Notes: a model not told the origin generated them from the letters alone. Counted from the stretch's first letter, positions 1 to 9,259 are shown. The stretch: 64,000 nt of DNA from Chromohalobacter sp. 296-RDG (GCF_029889885.1 NZ_JARANY010000002.1:105993-169992); one strand, 5' to 3'. Translations and numbers: made by a program.

Positions 1-489
1 CATGGGAATACCCCACGAGAAGGCCGCCCCCAGCACTACCTGCGGGAAATGCGTATAGCGCTTCATGAACGGATAGGTGGCCGCCAGCGCCAGCGCCGCG
101 AATGACAGCAGCACGGTGGGCAGATTGGTCAGGCAGACCAGGCCGAAGGCAATCACCACCAGTATCGTGAAGGTGGCCTTGGCTTCCTTCTCGGAGATGC
201 GCCCGGTGGCCAATGGCCGGTCACGCGTACGCTTGACGTGGCCATCGAAATGTCGGTCGGCGTAATCGTTGACCACGCAACCGGCGGCACGCATCACGTA
301 CACGCCGATAACGAAGATCAGCAGCGTGCCGCGCTCGGGTACGCCCTCGGCCGCCAGCCATAGCGCCCACAGCGTCGGCCACATCAGAAGCCAGGTGCCG
401 ATGGGGCGGTCCAGACGCGTCAGGCGCAGGAAATCCGGCACGCGGGCCAGGCCGGTGGGGCGCGCGGCGTCGGATGAATCGGCGGACAT
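1..489 (-). CDS. ubiA: 4-hydroxybenzoate polyprenyltransferase (N-terminal part, cut by window edge)
   Basis: UbiA attaches the polyprenyl tail to 4-hydroxybenzoate in the inner membrane, an early step of ubiquinone synthesis. The ORF reads from an ATG at 489 to the window edge with no stop, giving 163 residues of a protein usually near 290. Residues 74-82 carry the Mg-prenyl-diphosphate motif NDYADRHFD, followed by the typical [11 protein letters not shown] segment, and hydrophobic stretches follow. It lies 46 bases downstream of ubiC on the same strand, the usual ubiC-ubiA pair. The C-terminal half, with the second Asp-rich motif, is outside the window. Confidence 0.93.
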   Translation of the reverse strand, partial: MSADSSDAARPTGLARVPDFLRLTRLDRPIGTWLLMWPTLWALWLAAEGVPERGTLLIFVIGVYVMRAAGCVVNDYADRHFDGHVKRTRDRPLATGRISEKEAKATFTILVVIAFGLVCLTNLPTVLLSFAALALAATYPFMKRYTHFPQVVLGAAFSWGIPM

Positions 490-535
490 CGGGCTCTCCT
501 ATGGAAACGTGCCTGTGAAAACGTGAATGGTCAGC

Positions 536-1084
536 TTAGCGCGATGACAACGCGAGGTCAGCGTCCATGGCGTCGAGAAAGAACTCCTGGACGAGAATCG
601 ATGTACGCCCCAAGCGCAGGACGGAGCGCCGTCCCCAGGGCGCGGCGCGACCGTGTGCCGTGACGAGCGTGGGAGTCGGCGACCGAATGATCTCGATAGG
701 GCCGCGTTCCAGGCCGGGTTGGCGAAACAACCAGCTGCCCAGCGAACGTGTTCCCAGCGACTGCAGCCGCACGCCGTGGAGCGACGTTAGCGGGGCCACC
801 GAACGTGCCGCGACCCACGGTGTTTCGCCCAGCATCAGCATGACCTCGCGCCGCCAGATACGGGCTCGGGGGTCGAGCCCCAGCGCCCGGGCTTCGTCGC
901 GCCGGGGGCGGCTGATTCCCTGAGCGAGCAGCCGTACTCCGAAGGGCTGTGTGCTGGCAGCGCGCAGGCGTGCGGTCAGCGAGTCGCGCGAAGCTACCCA
1001 ACGCCACCAAGCGGGGCTCATGCGGGGGCGCTGGGCGGCGGCCGGCAGCCAGTGTGGGCTAGCGCTGAAACGGTTGTGTGTCAT
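536..1084 (-). CDS. ubiC: chorismate lyase
   Basis: UbiC converts chorismate to 4-hydroxybenzoate and pyruvate, the first committed step of ubiquinone synthesis, and feeds UbiA next door. The product is 182 residues from the ATG at 1084; a TTG at 1102 would add six residues. The family signature WRREVMLMLGETPWVAARS (about residues 77-95) carries the substrate-binding Arg, WGRRS lies near 150, and the expected catalytic Glu is in VQEFF at about residue 167. The length is slightly above the E. coli enzyme (165). It is probably co-transcribed with ubiA. Confidence 0.9.
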   Translation of the reverse strand: MTHNRFSASPHWLPAAAQRPRMSPAWWRWVASRDSLTARLRAASTQPFGVRLLAQGISRPRRDEARALGLDPRARIWRREVMLMLGETPWVAARSVAPLTSLHGVRLQSLGTRSLGSWLFRQPGLERGPIEIIRSPTPTLVTAHGRAAPWGRRSVLRLGRTSILVQEFFLDAMDADLALSSR

Positions 1085-1202
1085 GCGTAAGATCAGGCTC
1101 AAAGTACATTAGTGTATCATGCGTGTACGATGCGTTATTGCAGCGTCCGCGCTGTCGTATCGCCGCGTCGTCACCCTTCTTCATGCGTAGCAAGAGGCGC
1201 CA

Positions 1203-2363
1203 ATGAGCGACCCTTTGATCATCGTCGGCAGCGGCATGGCCGGTCTGGGACTGGCCCGGCAGGTACGTGCTCGCGATGCCCGGCGCGCCATCACTCTGAT
1301 CACTGCCGATAGCGGCTCTGACTATTCGAAACCGCTTTTGTCCACGGGCTTTGCCAAGGGAATGCACCCTGAGCGTTTGGTGATGCGCTCCCCCCTCGAG
1401 GTGGCCGATGCGCTTCAGCTGACCATGCGTACGCACACGCGGGTCGATACCATCGACCCGCGATCGCAGACGCTGGCTATCGGTGCGGAACGCCTGCCCT
1501 ACGGCGAACTGGTCTTGGCCACCGGGGCAGCGCCCAGCGTGCCCTTCACGGTGGCGTACGACGTGCGCGATCGCGTCTTCACCATCAACGATCTCGACGA
1601 CTATCGGCGTTTTCATGCCGTCTTGTCGCGCCATGGCGGCACTGCGCGCGTGGCGATCGTCGGCGCCGGACTGGTGGGCTGCGAGTTCGCCGACGATCTG
1701 CTTGCCGGGGGCCATCGCGTGGCACTGGTCGCCCCTGAACAAACGCCGCTGACGCGTCTTCTGCCGCTGCCGCTGGGCCAGGTGCTGGGGACCGCTCTGG
1801 GCAAGGCGGGCGCCGACCTGCGCCTGGGACGTAGCCTCGCACAGCTCCATCGTGATGACGAGGCAGTCTCGCTGGTGCTCGACGATGGCGAGGTGTTGTC
1901 CGCCGATCTGGTGTTGATTGCCACCGGCCTCTCGCCGCGTACCGCGCTGGCCGATACCGCCGGGCTCGCCGTTTCCGAGTCCGGTATCCAGACGGATCGT
2001 TACCTGGCGAGCGCGCAGCCGGGCATCCATGCATTGGGTGATTGCGCCTGTGTGGCGGGGCTCAACGCCATGTACGTGCAACCGCTGCAGGCCAGCGCCA
2101 AGGCGCTGGCGGCGACCCTGACCGGGACGTCGACGCCGGTCGCTTACGGCGCCTGGCCGGTATTGGTCAAGACCCCGTCGTGCCCGGTGGTGTCACTACC
2201 GCCGCGCCAAGCACCGGCACGTTGGCGGATCGAGGGCGAGGGTGACGATCTCAGTGCGCTCGCCGAGGATGAAAACGGCCATTTGCTGGGGTTTGCATTG
2301 ACAGGGGCTTGCGTACGTCGGAAAGTCGAGCTGGCGCGGATCGCCCCGCCGTTGCTACCCTAG
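1203..2363 (+). CDS. rubB: FAD-dependent rubredoxin-NAD(+) reductase
   Basis: This is a 386-residue pyridine-nucleotide-disulfide-type oxidoreductase of the rubredoxin reductase group, passing electrons from NAD(P)H through FAD to rubredoxin. The N-terminal FAD-binding GSGMAG is at residues 9-14, the second Rossmann motif GAGLVG starts near residue 154, and a GDCA FAD motif lies near residue 279. In pseudomonads rubA-rubB lies between ubiC-ubiA and an HU gene. Here the same frame of genes is kept, but the short space to ubiC holds no rubredoxin. The electron acceptor must therefore be encoded elsewhere, or another small redox protein is used. Confidence 0.85.
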   Translation: MSDPLIIVGSGMAGLGLARQVRARDARRAITLITADSGSDYSKPLLSTGFAKGMHPERLVMRSPLEVADALQLTMRTHTRVDTIDPRSQTLAIGAERLPYGELVLATGAAPSVPFTVAYDVRDRVFTINDLDDYRRFHAVLSRHGGTARVAIVGAGLVGCEFADDLLAGGHRVALVAPEQTPLTRLLPLPLGQVLGTALGKAGADLRLGRSLAQLHRDDEAVSLVLDDGEVLSADLVLIATGLSPRTALADTAGLAVSESGIQTDRYLASAQPGIHALGDCACVAGLNAMYVQPLQASAKALAATLTGTSTPVAYGAWPVLVKTPSCPVVSLPPRQAPARWRIEGEGDDLSALAEDENGHLLGFALTGACVRRKVELARIAPPLLP

Positions 2364-2513
2364 CTTAGGTCGTCATGCTGGTGGGTACCGGTATGGCGCA
2401 TCAGGTGGGTAGTGTCAGCGCTGCGCCGATGGCGTGGTGCTCGTTTCGCTCATTGAAAAACAACAAGCGATATCAAAGAGATGTCGCATTCGTTGCCAAA
2501 CCAGGAGGGCTTT

Positions 2514-2786
2514 ATGCGCAAGCCAGAACTCGCTGCGGCGATCGCTGATCGTGCTGATCTTTCCAAGGACAAGGCCAGTCAGGTCCTTAATGTCATTCTC
2601 GATGAGATCACAGGTACCGTCTCCAAGGGCCAGGATGTCTCGCTGATCGGGTTCGGTGCCTTCACCGTACGCGAGCGTGCCGCGCGCACCGGCAAGAATC
2701 CGCAGACGGGCAAGCCGCTGACCATTCCGGCGAGCAAGACCGTGGCGTTCAAGCCCGGTAAGGCGCTCAAGGACGCCGTGAAGTGA
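2514..2786 (+). CDS. hupB: HU family DNA-binding protein
   Basis: This is a nucleoid-associated HU protein of 90 residues that bends and compacts DNA as a dimer. The start MRKPELAAAIAD is chosen because AGGAGGG at 2503-2509 sits just upstream; the longer frame from 2481 has no such site. The body shows the HU signature: the GFGAFTVRERAARTGKNPQTG beta-arm region and the C-terminal KTVAFKPGKALKDAVK. A hairpin follows the stop codon, suggesting a monocistronic transcript. The neighbour pairing with rubB matches pseudomonad gene order. Confidence 0.95.
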   Translation: MRKPELAAAIADRADLSKDKASQVLNVILDEITGTVSKGQDVSLIGFGAFTVRERAARTGKNPQTGKPLTIPASKTVAFKPGKALKDAVK

Positions 2787-2792
2787 GTGATG

Positions 2793-2860
2793 GCACGGAG
2801 TGTTCGGGCCATCTATCCACCGGCGCTCCGTGCAATTGCTTCTCCTTTCCCTTCTTTTTC
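2793..2860 (+). terminator. probable terminator of hupB
   Basis: GCACGGAG (2793-2800) pairs with CTCCGTGC (2826-2833), and a pyrimidine/T-rich run follows to about 2860. The large loop makes this weaker than a textbook terminator. The hairpin also overlaps the leader of the next gene. Confidence 0.5.
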
Positions 2861-2877
2861 CAAGTGGCGAGGCGTGC

Positions 2878-3237
2878 ATGAAACTGCGTCTGATGCTGTG
2901 GCTGTTGGGTGTCATGCTCAAGCGTGCTCGACGTCGCAATCCGCGTTTTCAGCAAAGGCTCTCGGACATGCAGCGCTTCGATTGGGGCGTCGCCACCGAG
3001 GATCTCAGCCTCGCGCGCCATTACCGCATGCGCCCCGAGGCCATTGAGGACGCGCCGAGCTTACCTATCGATCTTGATCTGGAATTGCGCTTTCGCGATG
3101 CCCGTGCCGGCGTGGCGTTTCTCAAGCGCCCCACCGCGCGTGCGTTCTTTGACGGTTTGCAAAGCGGTCGTTTGCGTCTGGTCGGTGATTCGCGCGACCT
3201 GGATCGGCTACAGGGATTGCTCAAGCACTTGCGCTAG
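2878..3237 (+). CDS. SCP2-like sterol/lipid-carrier domain protein
   Basis: The product is a 119-residue protein starting at the ATG at 2878. Its C-terminal half, with DLDLELRFRDARAGVAFL and then AFFDGLQSGRLRLVGD and DLDRLQGLLKHL, resembles the end of SCP2-type lipid-binding domains, where a mutated or low-activity carrier domain ends with a G-x-hydrophobic-G-D pattern. The N-terminus is basic and hydrophobic and could associate with the membrane. No catalytic residues are evident. It stands alone between hupB and the yccS-like gene. The assignment rests on pattern only and the role is unknown. Confidence 0.5.
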   Translation: MKLRLMLWLLGVMLKRARRRNPRFQQRLSDMQRFDWGVATEDLSLARHYRMRPEAIEDAPSLPIDLDLELRFRDARAGVAFLKRPTARAFFDGLQSGRLRLVGDSRDLDRLQGLLKHLR

Positions 3238-3281
3238 TATCCGCCACACGATGTAAGTCGCCCTGGCTCGGTCGGGTTCGT

Positions 3282-3315
3282 TATACTAATGTCGTAGTGT
3301 CGTGCATTGTACGAC
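3282..3315 (+). promoter_or_regulatory. possible -10 box and small inverted repeat upstream of yccS-like gene
   Basis: A TATACT hexamer lies at 3282-3287, and GTCGTA (3291-3296) is mirrored by TACGAC (3310-3315). No good -35 box is visible, so this is only a suggestion. Confidence 0.25.
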
Positions 3316-3346
3316 TTCCTGGCTTGTTATCGTCCGACCGAGAGAT

Positions 3347-5533
3347 ATGCTGCCGACGTCGTTGACTCAACCGCTCAGACGCCTCTGGACTCTCGAGTCC
3401 TTTGCTTACAGCTTGCGTGTGTTCATCGCTCTGGCCGGCGTCATGGCGCTGTGCTGGTATCTCGACGACATGGGCAAGTTGATCCCGCTGTTCCTGGGCA
3501 TCATCGCCAGTGCCCTGGCGGAGACCGACGATACCTGGCAGGGGCGTCTGCAGGCGTTGTTGGTGACCTTGGTGTGTTTCGCCGTCGCCGCAGTGTCGGT
3601 GGAGCTGACGTTTGCGCATCCCACGATCTTTGCAGTGGGCCTTGGGGTGTCGAGTTTCGGCATGACCATGCTTGGTGCCGTGGGACAGCGCTATGCGACC
3701 ATCGCCACCGCGACCCTGATTCTCGCCATCTACACCATGATCAGTCTCGAGCAGCATGGCGGTGTGGCGCTGGGCGAGCTGTGGCGCGAGCCGTTGTTGC
3801 TGGTCTCGGGTGCGGCCTGGTACGGGGCGATCTCGGTGGTGTGGTGCGCCTTGTTTTCGCGCCATCCACTCAGGTTGAGCCTGGCGCACGTCTTTCGCGA
3901 GCTGGGCGTTTACTTGCGCCTCAAGTCGGCGCTTTTCGAGCCGCTGAGAGGGCTGGATATCGAGCAGCAGCGCCTGGCGCTGGCCCAGCAGAATGGCCGC
4001 GTGGTGGCGGCGCTCAACCAGAGCAAGGAAATGATCTTCCGACGCCTCGAAGGCCAGCGAGGGGGGCGCAAACTCAATCGCTACCTGCGGCTTTACTTTA
4101 TCGCGCAGGACATCCACGAGCGGGCGAGTTCCTCGCATTATCCGTATGGGGAACTGGCCGAGGCATTCTTCCATCACGATATCCTCTTTCGCGCCCAGCG
4201 TCTGCTCGATCAGCAAGGGCGTGCCTGCAAGGCCTTGAGTCGTGCGTTGCTTCTCGACCGCCCCTTCGATCACGGTCCCAGTGCCCAGGCGCTGGAAGAT
4301 TTCAACGCATCCCTGAACAACCTGCATGCCCAGGGACGCGACGAATGGCGTGACCTGCTGAGCTCGCTGTCGGCCTTGGCCGATAACCTCGCCACGCTGG
4401 AAGACAAGCTGGCCGGTGCCGACAATCCCGATGCGCGAGCCGATCACGAGGACAGCAGTCTGTTCGACCGCTCGCCCCGCGGGCTGCGCGACGTCGCCGA
4501 ACGTCTCCAGGCACATGTCAGCCTGGCGTCACCGGTGTTTCGCCATGCGCTACGCTTGAGTGTGACGCTGGTGGTGGGCTATGGCTTGCTGCACTGGATT
4601 CATCCCACCCAGGGGTACTGGATCCTGCTCACCAGCGTGTTCGTGTGCCGGCCCAATTTCGGCGCCACGCGGCGTTTCCTGCGCCAGCGTATCCAGGGCA
4701 CGGTGCTGGGGCTGGTCGCCGGTTGGGCGCTGATCACGCTGTTTCCCACCGAGCCTATCCAGGCATTGATCGCGGTGGCCGCCGGCGTTGCTTTTTTCGC
4801 CACTCGTGCGCATCACTACACGCTCGCGACGGCCGCCATCACGCTGATGGTGCTGTGCTGCTTCAATCAGGTCGGCGATGGCTTCGTGCTGATCTGGCCG
4901 CGTCTGTTCGATACCCTGCTGGGCGCCGCCATCGCGGGTCTGGCGGTGCTGGTGATCCTGCCCGATTGGCAAGGGCGCGGGCTGCACCGCCAGGCGGCAG
5001 CGACACTCGAAGCCAGTGCGGCCTATCTGCGCGCGATCCTCGACCAGTACGCGCGTGGCAAGCGCGATGATCTAGCCTATCGGTTGGCACGGCGCAATGC
5101 CCATAACGCCGATGCGGCGCTTTCCACGACGCTGGGCAACGTACTGCTGGAGCCGGGACATTTTCGCAAGGACGCTGATATCGGGCTGCGTTTTCTGGTG
5201 CATTCGCACACCCTGTTGAGCTATCTCTCGGCACTGGGCGCCCATCGCGGGGCAGCCGGCGCTGCGTGCGACGACAACACTGAGGTGACGGCAGCGGCCG
5301 ATGATGTGGCCGAGACATTGGCGCGCGTGGCACGCCAGCTCGCTGCGGGCGAAACGGTCGAACCGTACCAGGACATCCTGACGCGGCATGCCGGCTTGCT
5401 GGAGGCGTCCGCCGCTGAAGAAACGTGTGATGAACGTCGCTTGCTGCAAAGCCAGCTGGCGTTGATCAGTCGCCAACTCGTCACGTTGAGCGAGGCGGCG
5501 GGGCGTTTGTCGACCCAGGCCTCGCGTGAATGA
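3347..5533 (+). CDS. yccS: FUSC-family inner-membrane protein (YccS/YhfK type)
   Basis: The 728-residue protein has the YccS layout: an N-terminal cluster of hydrophobic segments (about residues 15-180), a cytoplasmic helical region (about 185-390), a second membrane cluster (about 400-530, starting near FRHALRLSVTLVVGYGLLHW) and a helical C-terminal domain. FUSC proteins resemble aromatic acid or fusaric acid exporters, but the substrate of YccS is not settled. The start MLPTSLTQPLRRLW at 3347 is preferred over upstream in-frame codons because it begins directly before the first conserved region. It is monocistronic here. Confidence 0.8.
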   Translation: MLPTSLTQPLRRLWTLESFAYSLRVFIALAGVMALCWYLDDMGKLIPLFLGIIASALAETDDTWQGRLQALLVTLVCFAVAAVSVELTFAHPTIFAVGLGVSSFGMTMLGAVGQRYATIATATLILAIYTMISLEQHGGVALGELWREPLLLVSGAAWYGAISVVWCALFSRHPLRLSLAHVFRELGVYLRLKSALFEPLRGLDIEQQRLALAQQNGRVVAALNQSKEMIFRRLEGQRGGRKLNRYLRLYFIAQDIHERASSSHYPYGELAEAFFHHDILFRAQRLLDQQGRACKALSRALLLDRPFDHGPSAQALEDFNASLNNLHAQGRDEWRDLLSSLSALADNLATLEDKLAGADNPDARADHEDSSLFDRSPRGLRDVAERLQAHVSLASPVFRHALRLSVTLVVGYGLLHWIHPTQGYWILLTSVFVCRPNFGATRRFLRQRIQGTVLGLVAGWALITLFPTEPIQALIAVAAGVAFFATRAHHYTLATAAITLMVLCCFNQVGDGFVLIWPRLFDTLLGAAIAGLAVLVILPDWQGRGLHRQAAATLEASAAYLRAILDQYARGKRDDLAYRLARRNAHNADAALSTTLGNVLLEPGHFRKDADIGLRFLVHSHTLLSYLSALGAHRGAAGAACDDNTEVTAAADDVAETLARVARQLAAGETVEPYQDILTRHAGLLEASAAEETCDERRLLQSQLALISRQLVTLSEAAGRLSTQASRE

Positions 5534-5666
5534 CGGCGTCGCAGGTAAGTCACTGCTATCTGGGGATAATCGACGTCACGAAACGTGACCGATAGTGTTG
5601 TTCGATCTTCAAAAAAGCAACGAGGTGGTTACGTCGCTTGGGGGCGAGACGTCTTACTGTGCACGC

Positions 5667-6101
5667 ATGGAAGATGCCAAGACCCAATTTGCCCAACGCC
5701 TGCGCGAGGCCATGCAACAGGCCGGCTATGCGCCCAAGCCCGCCGTGCTGGAGCGCGAGTTCAATCTGCGCAATCCGGGGCGCCCAGTGACGCTGCACGG
5801 TGTACGCCGGTGGCTGCGTGGCGAGACGCTGCCCACTCAGGAAAAGCTCGTGATTCTCGCCGATTGGCTGAAAGTGCCACCGGCAACCTTGCGCTTCGGT
5901 GCACCGGTGCAGCACCGCGTCCACGAGAGCGATCATCTGTGGGAAGCGCTGAGTTATCGCGAGCGCGAGACCCTGGAAGCTTTCGCCGGCTTGCCGCCGA
6001 GTCAGCGCGCCATTGCCCGCGAGGTCATCATGGCGCTGGCCAAGGCAGGCAAGTGGGAACGTCAGGCCTGTCAGACCGAGGATGACCCCGCGTCGTCATG
6101 A
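5667..6101 (+). CDS. small helix-turn-helix-like regulator
   Basis: The 144-residue protein has an N-terminal segment (QFAQRLREAMQQAGYAPKPAVLEREFNLRNPG...VTLHGVRRWLRGETLPTQEKLVILADWLKV, split here at a few residues) typical of XRE-like folds in which the recognition helix is VTLHGVRRWLRGE. The C-terminal half is helical with no recognised ligand domain. Similar proteins occur in Pseudomonas and Halomonas as uncharacterised transcriptional regulators. The start at 5667 is chosen over a GTG at 5595, whose extra residues look non-coding. It is convergent with recG. Confidence 0.6.
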   Translation: MEDAKTQFAQRLREAMQQAGYAPKPAVLEREFNLRNPGRPVTLHGVRRWLRGETLPTQEKLVILADWLKVPPATLRFGAPVQHRVHESDHLWEALSYRERETLEAFAGLPPSQRAIAREVIMALAKAGKWERQACQTEDDPASS

Positions 6102-6132
6102 TGATCGGGGCGCTTGTGTTGCCCGACTGGGC

Positions 6133-8226
6133 TCATACCTGCCCGTAATGCCCGGCGTCTTCGCCTAGCCAACGGCGGATCAAGGGCGTGGCGGCCTCCG
6201 GCGCCTCGTCGAGCAGTGCGCGCGCCAGGGGGCTGATGGTGTCGAGTAGGTCACGGTCGCGCTCCAGATCGGCGATCTTCATCTGCGCCAGGCCCGTCTG
6301 GCGAGTGCCGAGTACCTCGCCGGGGCCGCGCAGCTCCAGGTCCTTCTCGGCGATACGAAAGCCATCAGTAGTATCGCGCATCACGCCCAGGCGTTCCCGC
6401 GAGTGCTGTGATAGCGGCGGATGATACAGCAGCACGCAGAAGCTCTCGGTGGCGCCGCGTCCCACGCGGCCACGTAGCTGATGCAACTGCGAGAGCCCCA
6501 GGCGCTCGGGGTTTTCGATGATCATCAAGCTGGCGTTGGGCACGTCGACGCCGACCTCGATCACCGTAGTGGCGATCAGAAGATCCAGCTCACCTGCCTT
6601 GAATGTCTCCATTACCTCGGCTTTTTCCGCCGCTTTCATGCGCCCGTGCACCAGGCCGATGGCCAGGTCGGGCAGCGCCTCGCCGAGGTGCTCATGAGTC
6701 GCCTCGGCGGCCTGGCAGGTCAAGGCTTCGGATTCCTCGATGAGCGTGCACACCCAGTAAGCCTGATGGCCCTCGGCGCAGGCGCGGCGAATGCGCTCGA
6801 CCACCTCGGGGCGACGCTCGTCGGGGACTGCCACCGTCTTGACCGGCGTGCGCCCGGGCGGTAACTCGTCGATCATCGACAGGTCGAGATCGGCGTAAGC
6901 GCTCATCGCCAGTGTGCGCGGAATCGGTGTGGCGGTCATGATCAACTGATGCGGCGTGAGGCCCCCGGCTTCGCCCTTCTGGCGCAGCGCCAGGCGCTGA
7001 TGAACGCCGAAGCGGTGCTGTTCGTCGATGACTGCCAGGCCCAGGCGCTGAAAGTGCACGTCGTCCTGAAACAGCGCATGCGTGCCCACCGCGACCTGGA
7101 TACGGCCATCGGCGATGGCCGCCTTGGTATCCAGGCGTGCCTTGCCCTTGAGCTTGCCCGCCAGCCAGCCGACCTCGATGCCTAGCGGCGCGAACCAATC
7201 GCGGAAGTTACGATAATGCTGCTCGGCGAGGATCTCGGTAGGTGCCATGATGGCTGCCTGACAGTCACCGGCGATGGCCGCCAGTGCTGCCATGGCGGCG
7301 ACCACGGTCTTGCCGGAGCCGACGTCGCCCTGGACCAGGCGCAACATGGGGGTGGCGCGCTCCAGATCGTGGCCGATCTCGTCGAGGACACGGCGCTGCG
7401 CGCCGGTCAGCGAGAATGGCAGCTGGGTCAGGAAACGCGCCTGCAGGCTACGCCCGCCGCCCAGTGCGGGCGCGCTGTCGGTCTGGATGCGCAGGCGCAC
7501 CTGTCGCAGGCTGAGCTGATGGGCGAGCAGTTCTTCCAGCGCCAGACGTCGCTGGGTCGGATGACGCCCTTCGGCGAGACGTTCCACCGGCGCCTCGGGG
7601 GGTGGTTCGTGGAGGTAGCGCAGCGACTCGAGCAGCCCCGGCAGGCGAAAGCGTTGGCCCAGGGCACCGGGAATCCAGTCCGGCAAGGCGTCGGGCGCGG
7701 CGTCGAGTTGCTTGAGTGCCTGCTGGATCAGGCCGCGCAGGCGTGGTTGGGTCATCCCCTCGGTGGTGGGGTAGATCGGCGTCAGGTGTTCCTCGACCGG
7801 GGCATCTTCCTGATGCAGCAAACGGTACTCGGGATGATAGATCTCGAGGCCCGTAGCGCCGGCGCGGGCTTCGCCGAAGGCACGCACGCGCAGGCCACGC
7901 GTGAATTGCTGTTGCTGTGCGGGCGAGAAGTGGAAGAAGCGCAGGCTGAGAATACCCGAATCATCCTTGAGACGCACCAACAGGCTACGCCGCCGTCCTT
8001 TGACGATATCGGCAGCGGCGATATCGCCCTCGACCACGGCTTCGGTGCCGGCGCGCAGCGTGCCAATAGGCGTGATACGCGTACGGTCCTGATAGCGCAA
8101 TGGCAGGTGAAAGAGCATATCGGCGATGCTGACGATGCCCAGCCGGGCGAGCTTGGCGGCCAGCGCTTCGCCCACGCCGGTGAGTTCGCTGACCGGCGCA
8201 TCCATAGCCTTCATGTCAGTGCTCAT
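6133..8226 (-). CDS. recG: ATP-dependent DNA helicase RecG
   Basis: RecG remodels stalled replication forks and branched recombination intermediates. The 697-residue protein begins with an OB-fold wedge domain (GVGEALAAKLARLGI, LPLRYQDRT) and continues into SF2 helicase motifs: Walker A GDVGSGKT, motif II in the RecG-specific form DEQHRFG, motif III MTATPIPRTL and motif VI QLRGRVGRG. The start at 8226 overlaps the oxyR stop in an ATGA arrangement, indicating translational coupling. An oxyR-recG operon is known from Pseudomonas aeruginosa, so regulation with the peroxide response is likely. Confidence 0.96.
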   Translation of the reverse strand: MSTDMKAMDAPVSELTGVGEALAAKLARLGIVSIADMLFHLPLRYQDRTRITPIGTLRAGTEAVVEGDIAAADIVKGRRRSLLVRLKDDSGILSLRFFHFSPAQQQQFTRGLRVRAFGEARAGATGLEIYHPEYRLLHQEDAPVEEHLTPIYPTTEGMTQPRLRGLIQQALKQLDAAPDALPDWIPGALGQRFRLPGLLESLRYLHEPPPEAPVERLAEGRHPTQRRLALEELLAHQLSLRQVRLRIQTDSAPALGGGRSLQARFLTQLPFSLTGAQRRVLDEIGHDLERATPMLRLVQGDVGSGKTVVAAMAALAAIAGDCQAAIMAPTEILAEQHYRNFRDWFAPLGIEVGWLAGKLKGKARLDTKAAIADGRIQVAVGTHALFQDDVHFQRLGLAVIDEQHRFGVHQRLALRQKGEAGGLTPHQLIMTATPIPRTLAMSAYADLDLSMIDELPPGRTPVKTVAVPDERRPEVVERIRRACAEGHQAYWVCTLIEESEALTCQAAEATHEHLGEALPDLAIGLVHGRMKAAEKAEVMETFKAGELDLLIATTVIEVGVDVPNASLMIIENPERLGLSQLHQLRGRVGRGATESFCVLLYHPPLSQHSRERLGVMRDTTDGFRIAEKDLELRGPGEVLGTRQTGLAQMKIADLERDRDLLDTISPLARALLDEAPEAATPLIRRWLGEDAGHYGQV

Positions 8227-9143
8227 GCCGCCTGGATACGCTGTTGTTGGCACGTCTCGATGGCCTGGGTCAGGGCATCGATGGCCTTGGGCCTGGGGAA
8301 ACTGGCACGCCAGGCGATGGCCACCGTACGGCTGGGCACGCTATTGGCGAAGGGCCGGCTTTCGAGCAGCCCCGATTCATAATGGCCGGTGCCGATGGCC
8401 GATTTGGGTAGCACCGTGATGCCCAGTCCCGAGGCCACCATGTGGCGAATGGTTTCCAGCGAACCGCCCTCGGCGATCAAGGTGTTACCGGGATTGTTGA
8501 GTTGATTGTTGATGGCGGGGCAAGCCTCGAGGATTTGGTCACGAAAACAGTGTCCCTCGCCCAACAGCAGCAGCTTTTCCTGGAGCAGCTCTTCCTTGGC
8601 GATAGCGGTCTTGCGTGTCCATGGATGGCCGGCGGGTAACAGTACTTCGAAAGGCTCTTCGTAAATCGCCTTGGTCAGCACATCCGGCTCGGTGAACGGC
8701 AGGGCGACGATCACGGCATCCAGTTCACCGCTGCGCAGTTTGCGGCGCAAGTCCCCCGTCAGACCCTCTTCGATGTACAGTGGCATCTGCGGGGCATGAT
8801 GCGACAGCTCGGGAATCAGGTGCGGAAACAGGTAAGGTCCGATGGTGTAAATCGCCCCGATGCGCAGTGGGCTCGCCAGTTGGTCCTTGCCTTCGGTGGC
8901 CATTTCCTTGATGAGGCCAGCTTGTTCCAGCACCCGATGCGCCTGAGCGACGATCTTCTCGCCTAGCGGTGTGACCTGTACGGTGGATTTGGAACGCTCG
9001 AACAAGGCGATGCCCAGCTCGTCTTCCAACTTCTTGACGGCCACCGAAAGTGTGGGCTGGGAAACGTAGCAGCGCTCGGCAGCGCGCCCGAAGTGGTGCT
9101 CTTGAGCCAAGGTTACGATATAACGAAGTTCTGTTAGAGTCAT
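8223..9143 (-). CDS. oxyR: peroxide-sensing LysR-type regulator OxyR
   Basis: The start MTLTELRYIV at 9143 gives a 306-residue LysR regulator in which the two redox cysteines fall at positions 199 and 208 (GEGHCFRDQILEAC), the same numbers as in E. coli OxyR. These form the disulfide that switches the protein on peroxide exposure. The N-terminal winged helix (residues about 4-60, HHFGRAAERCYVSQPTLSVAVKKLE) is intact. It is upstream of and overlapping recG, and divergent from the SDR gene at 9260 across a 116-base space with short repeats. Confidence 0.95.
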   Translation of the reverse strand: MTLTELRYIVTLAQEHHFGRAAERCYVSQPTLSVAVKKLEDELGIALFERSKSTVQVTPLGEKIVAQAHRVLEQAGLIKEMATEGKDQLASPLRIGAIYTIGPYLFPHLIPELSHHAPQMPLYIEEGLTGDLRRKLRSGELDAVIVALPFTEPDVLTKAIYEEPFEVLLPAGHPWTRKTAIAKEELLQEKLLLLGEGHCFRDQILEACPAINNQLNNPGNTLIAEGGSLETIRHMVASGLGITVLPKSAIGTGHYESGLLESRPFANSVPSRTVAIAWRASFPRPKAIDALTQAIETCQQQRIQAA

Positions 9144-9200
9144 AGTCTGGGCCTTTTCGGGCCTCCTGGGCACGCGATGGATTCACTAAGGTATTCGATG

Positions 9201-9247
9201 CAAGGGACTTTTTGCCAAGGACTTTTTATCAAGGACTTTTACCAAGA
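9201..9247. repeat. short imperfect tandem repeat between oxyR and the divergent SDR gene
   Basis: Three consecutive copies of a CAAGGACTTTTT-like unit start at 9201, 9216 and 9230, followed by a partial CCAAGAGG at 9242. Spacings are 15, 14 and about 13 bases. The block lies in the shared upstream region of oxyR and the 9260 gene, so it may be a regulator array or slippage product. Confidence 0.7.
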
Positions 9248-9259
9248 GGCTAGGGAAAG

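Noticed and set aside
1059..2081. Long minus-strand open frame opposite rubB
   Set aside because: Antisense shadow caused by high GC; the plus-strand protein has clear FAD/NAD motifs.
3281..4516. Minus-strand 411-codon frame opposite the yccS-like gene
   Set aside because: Its composition is Gln/Arg-rich as expected for antisense of a GC-rich gene, with no motif.
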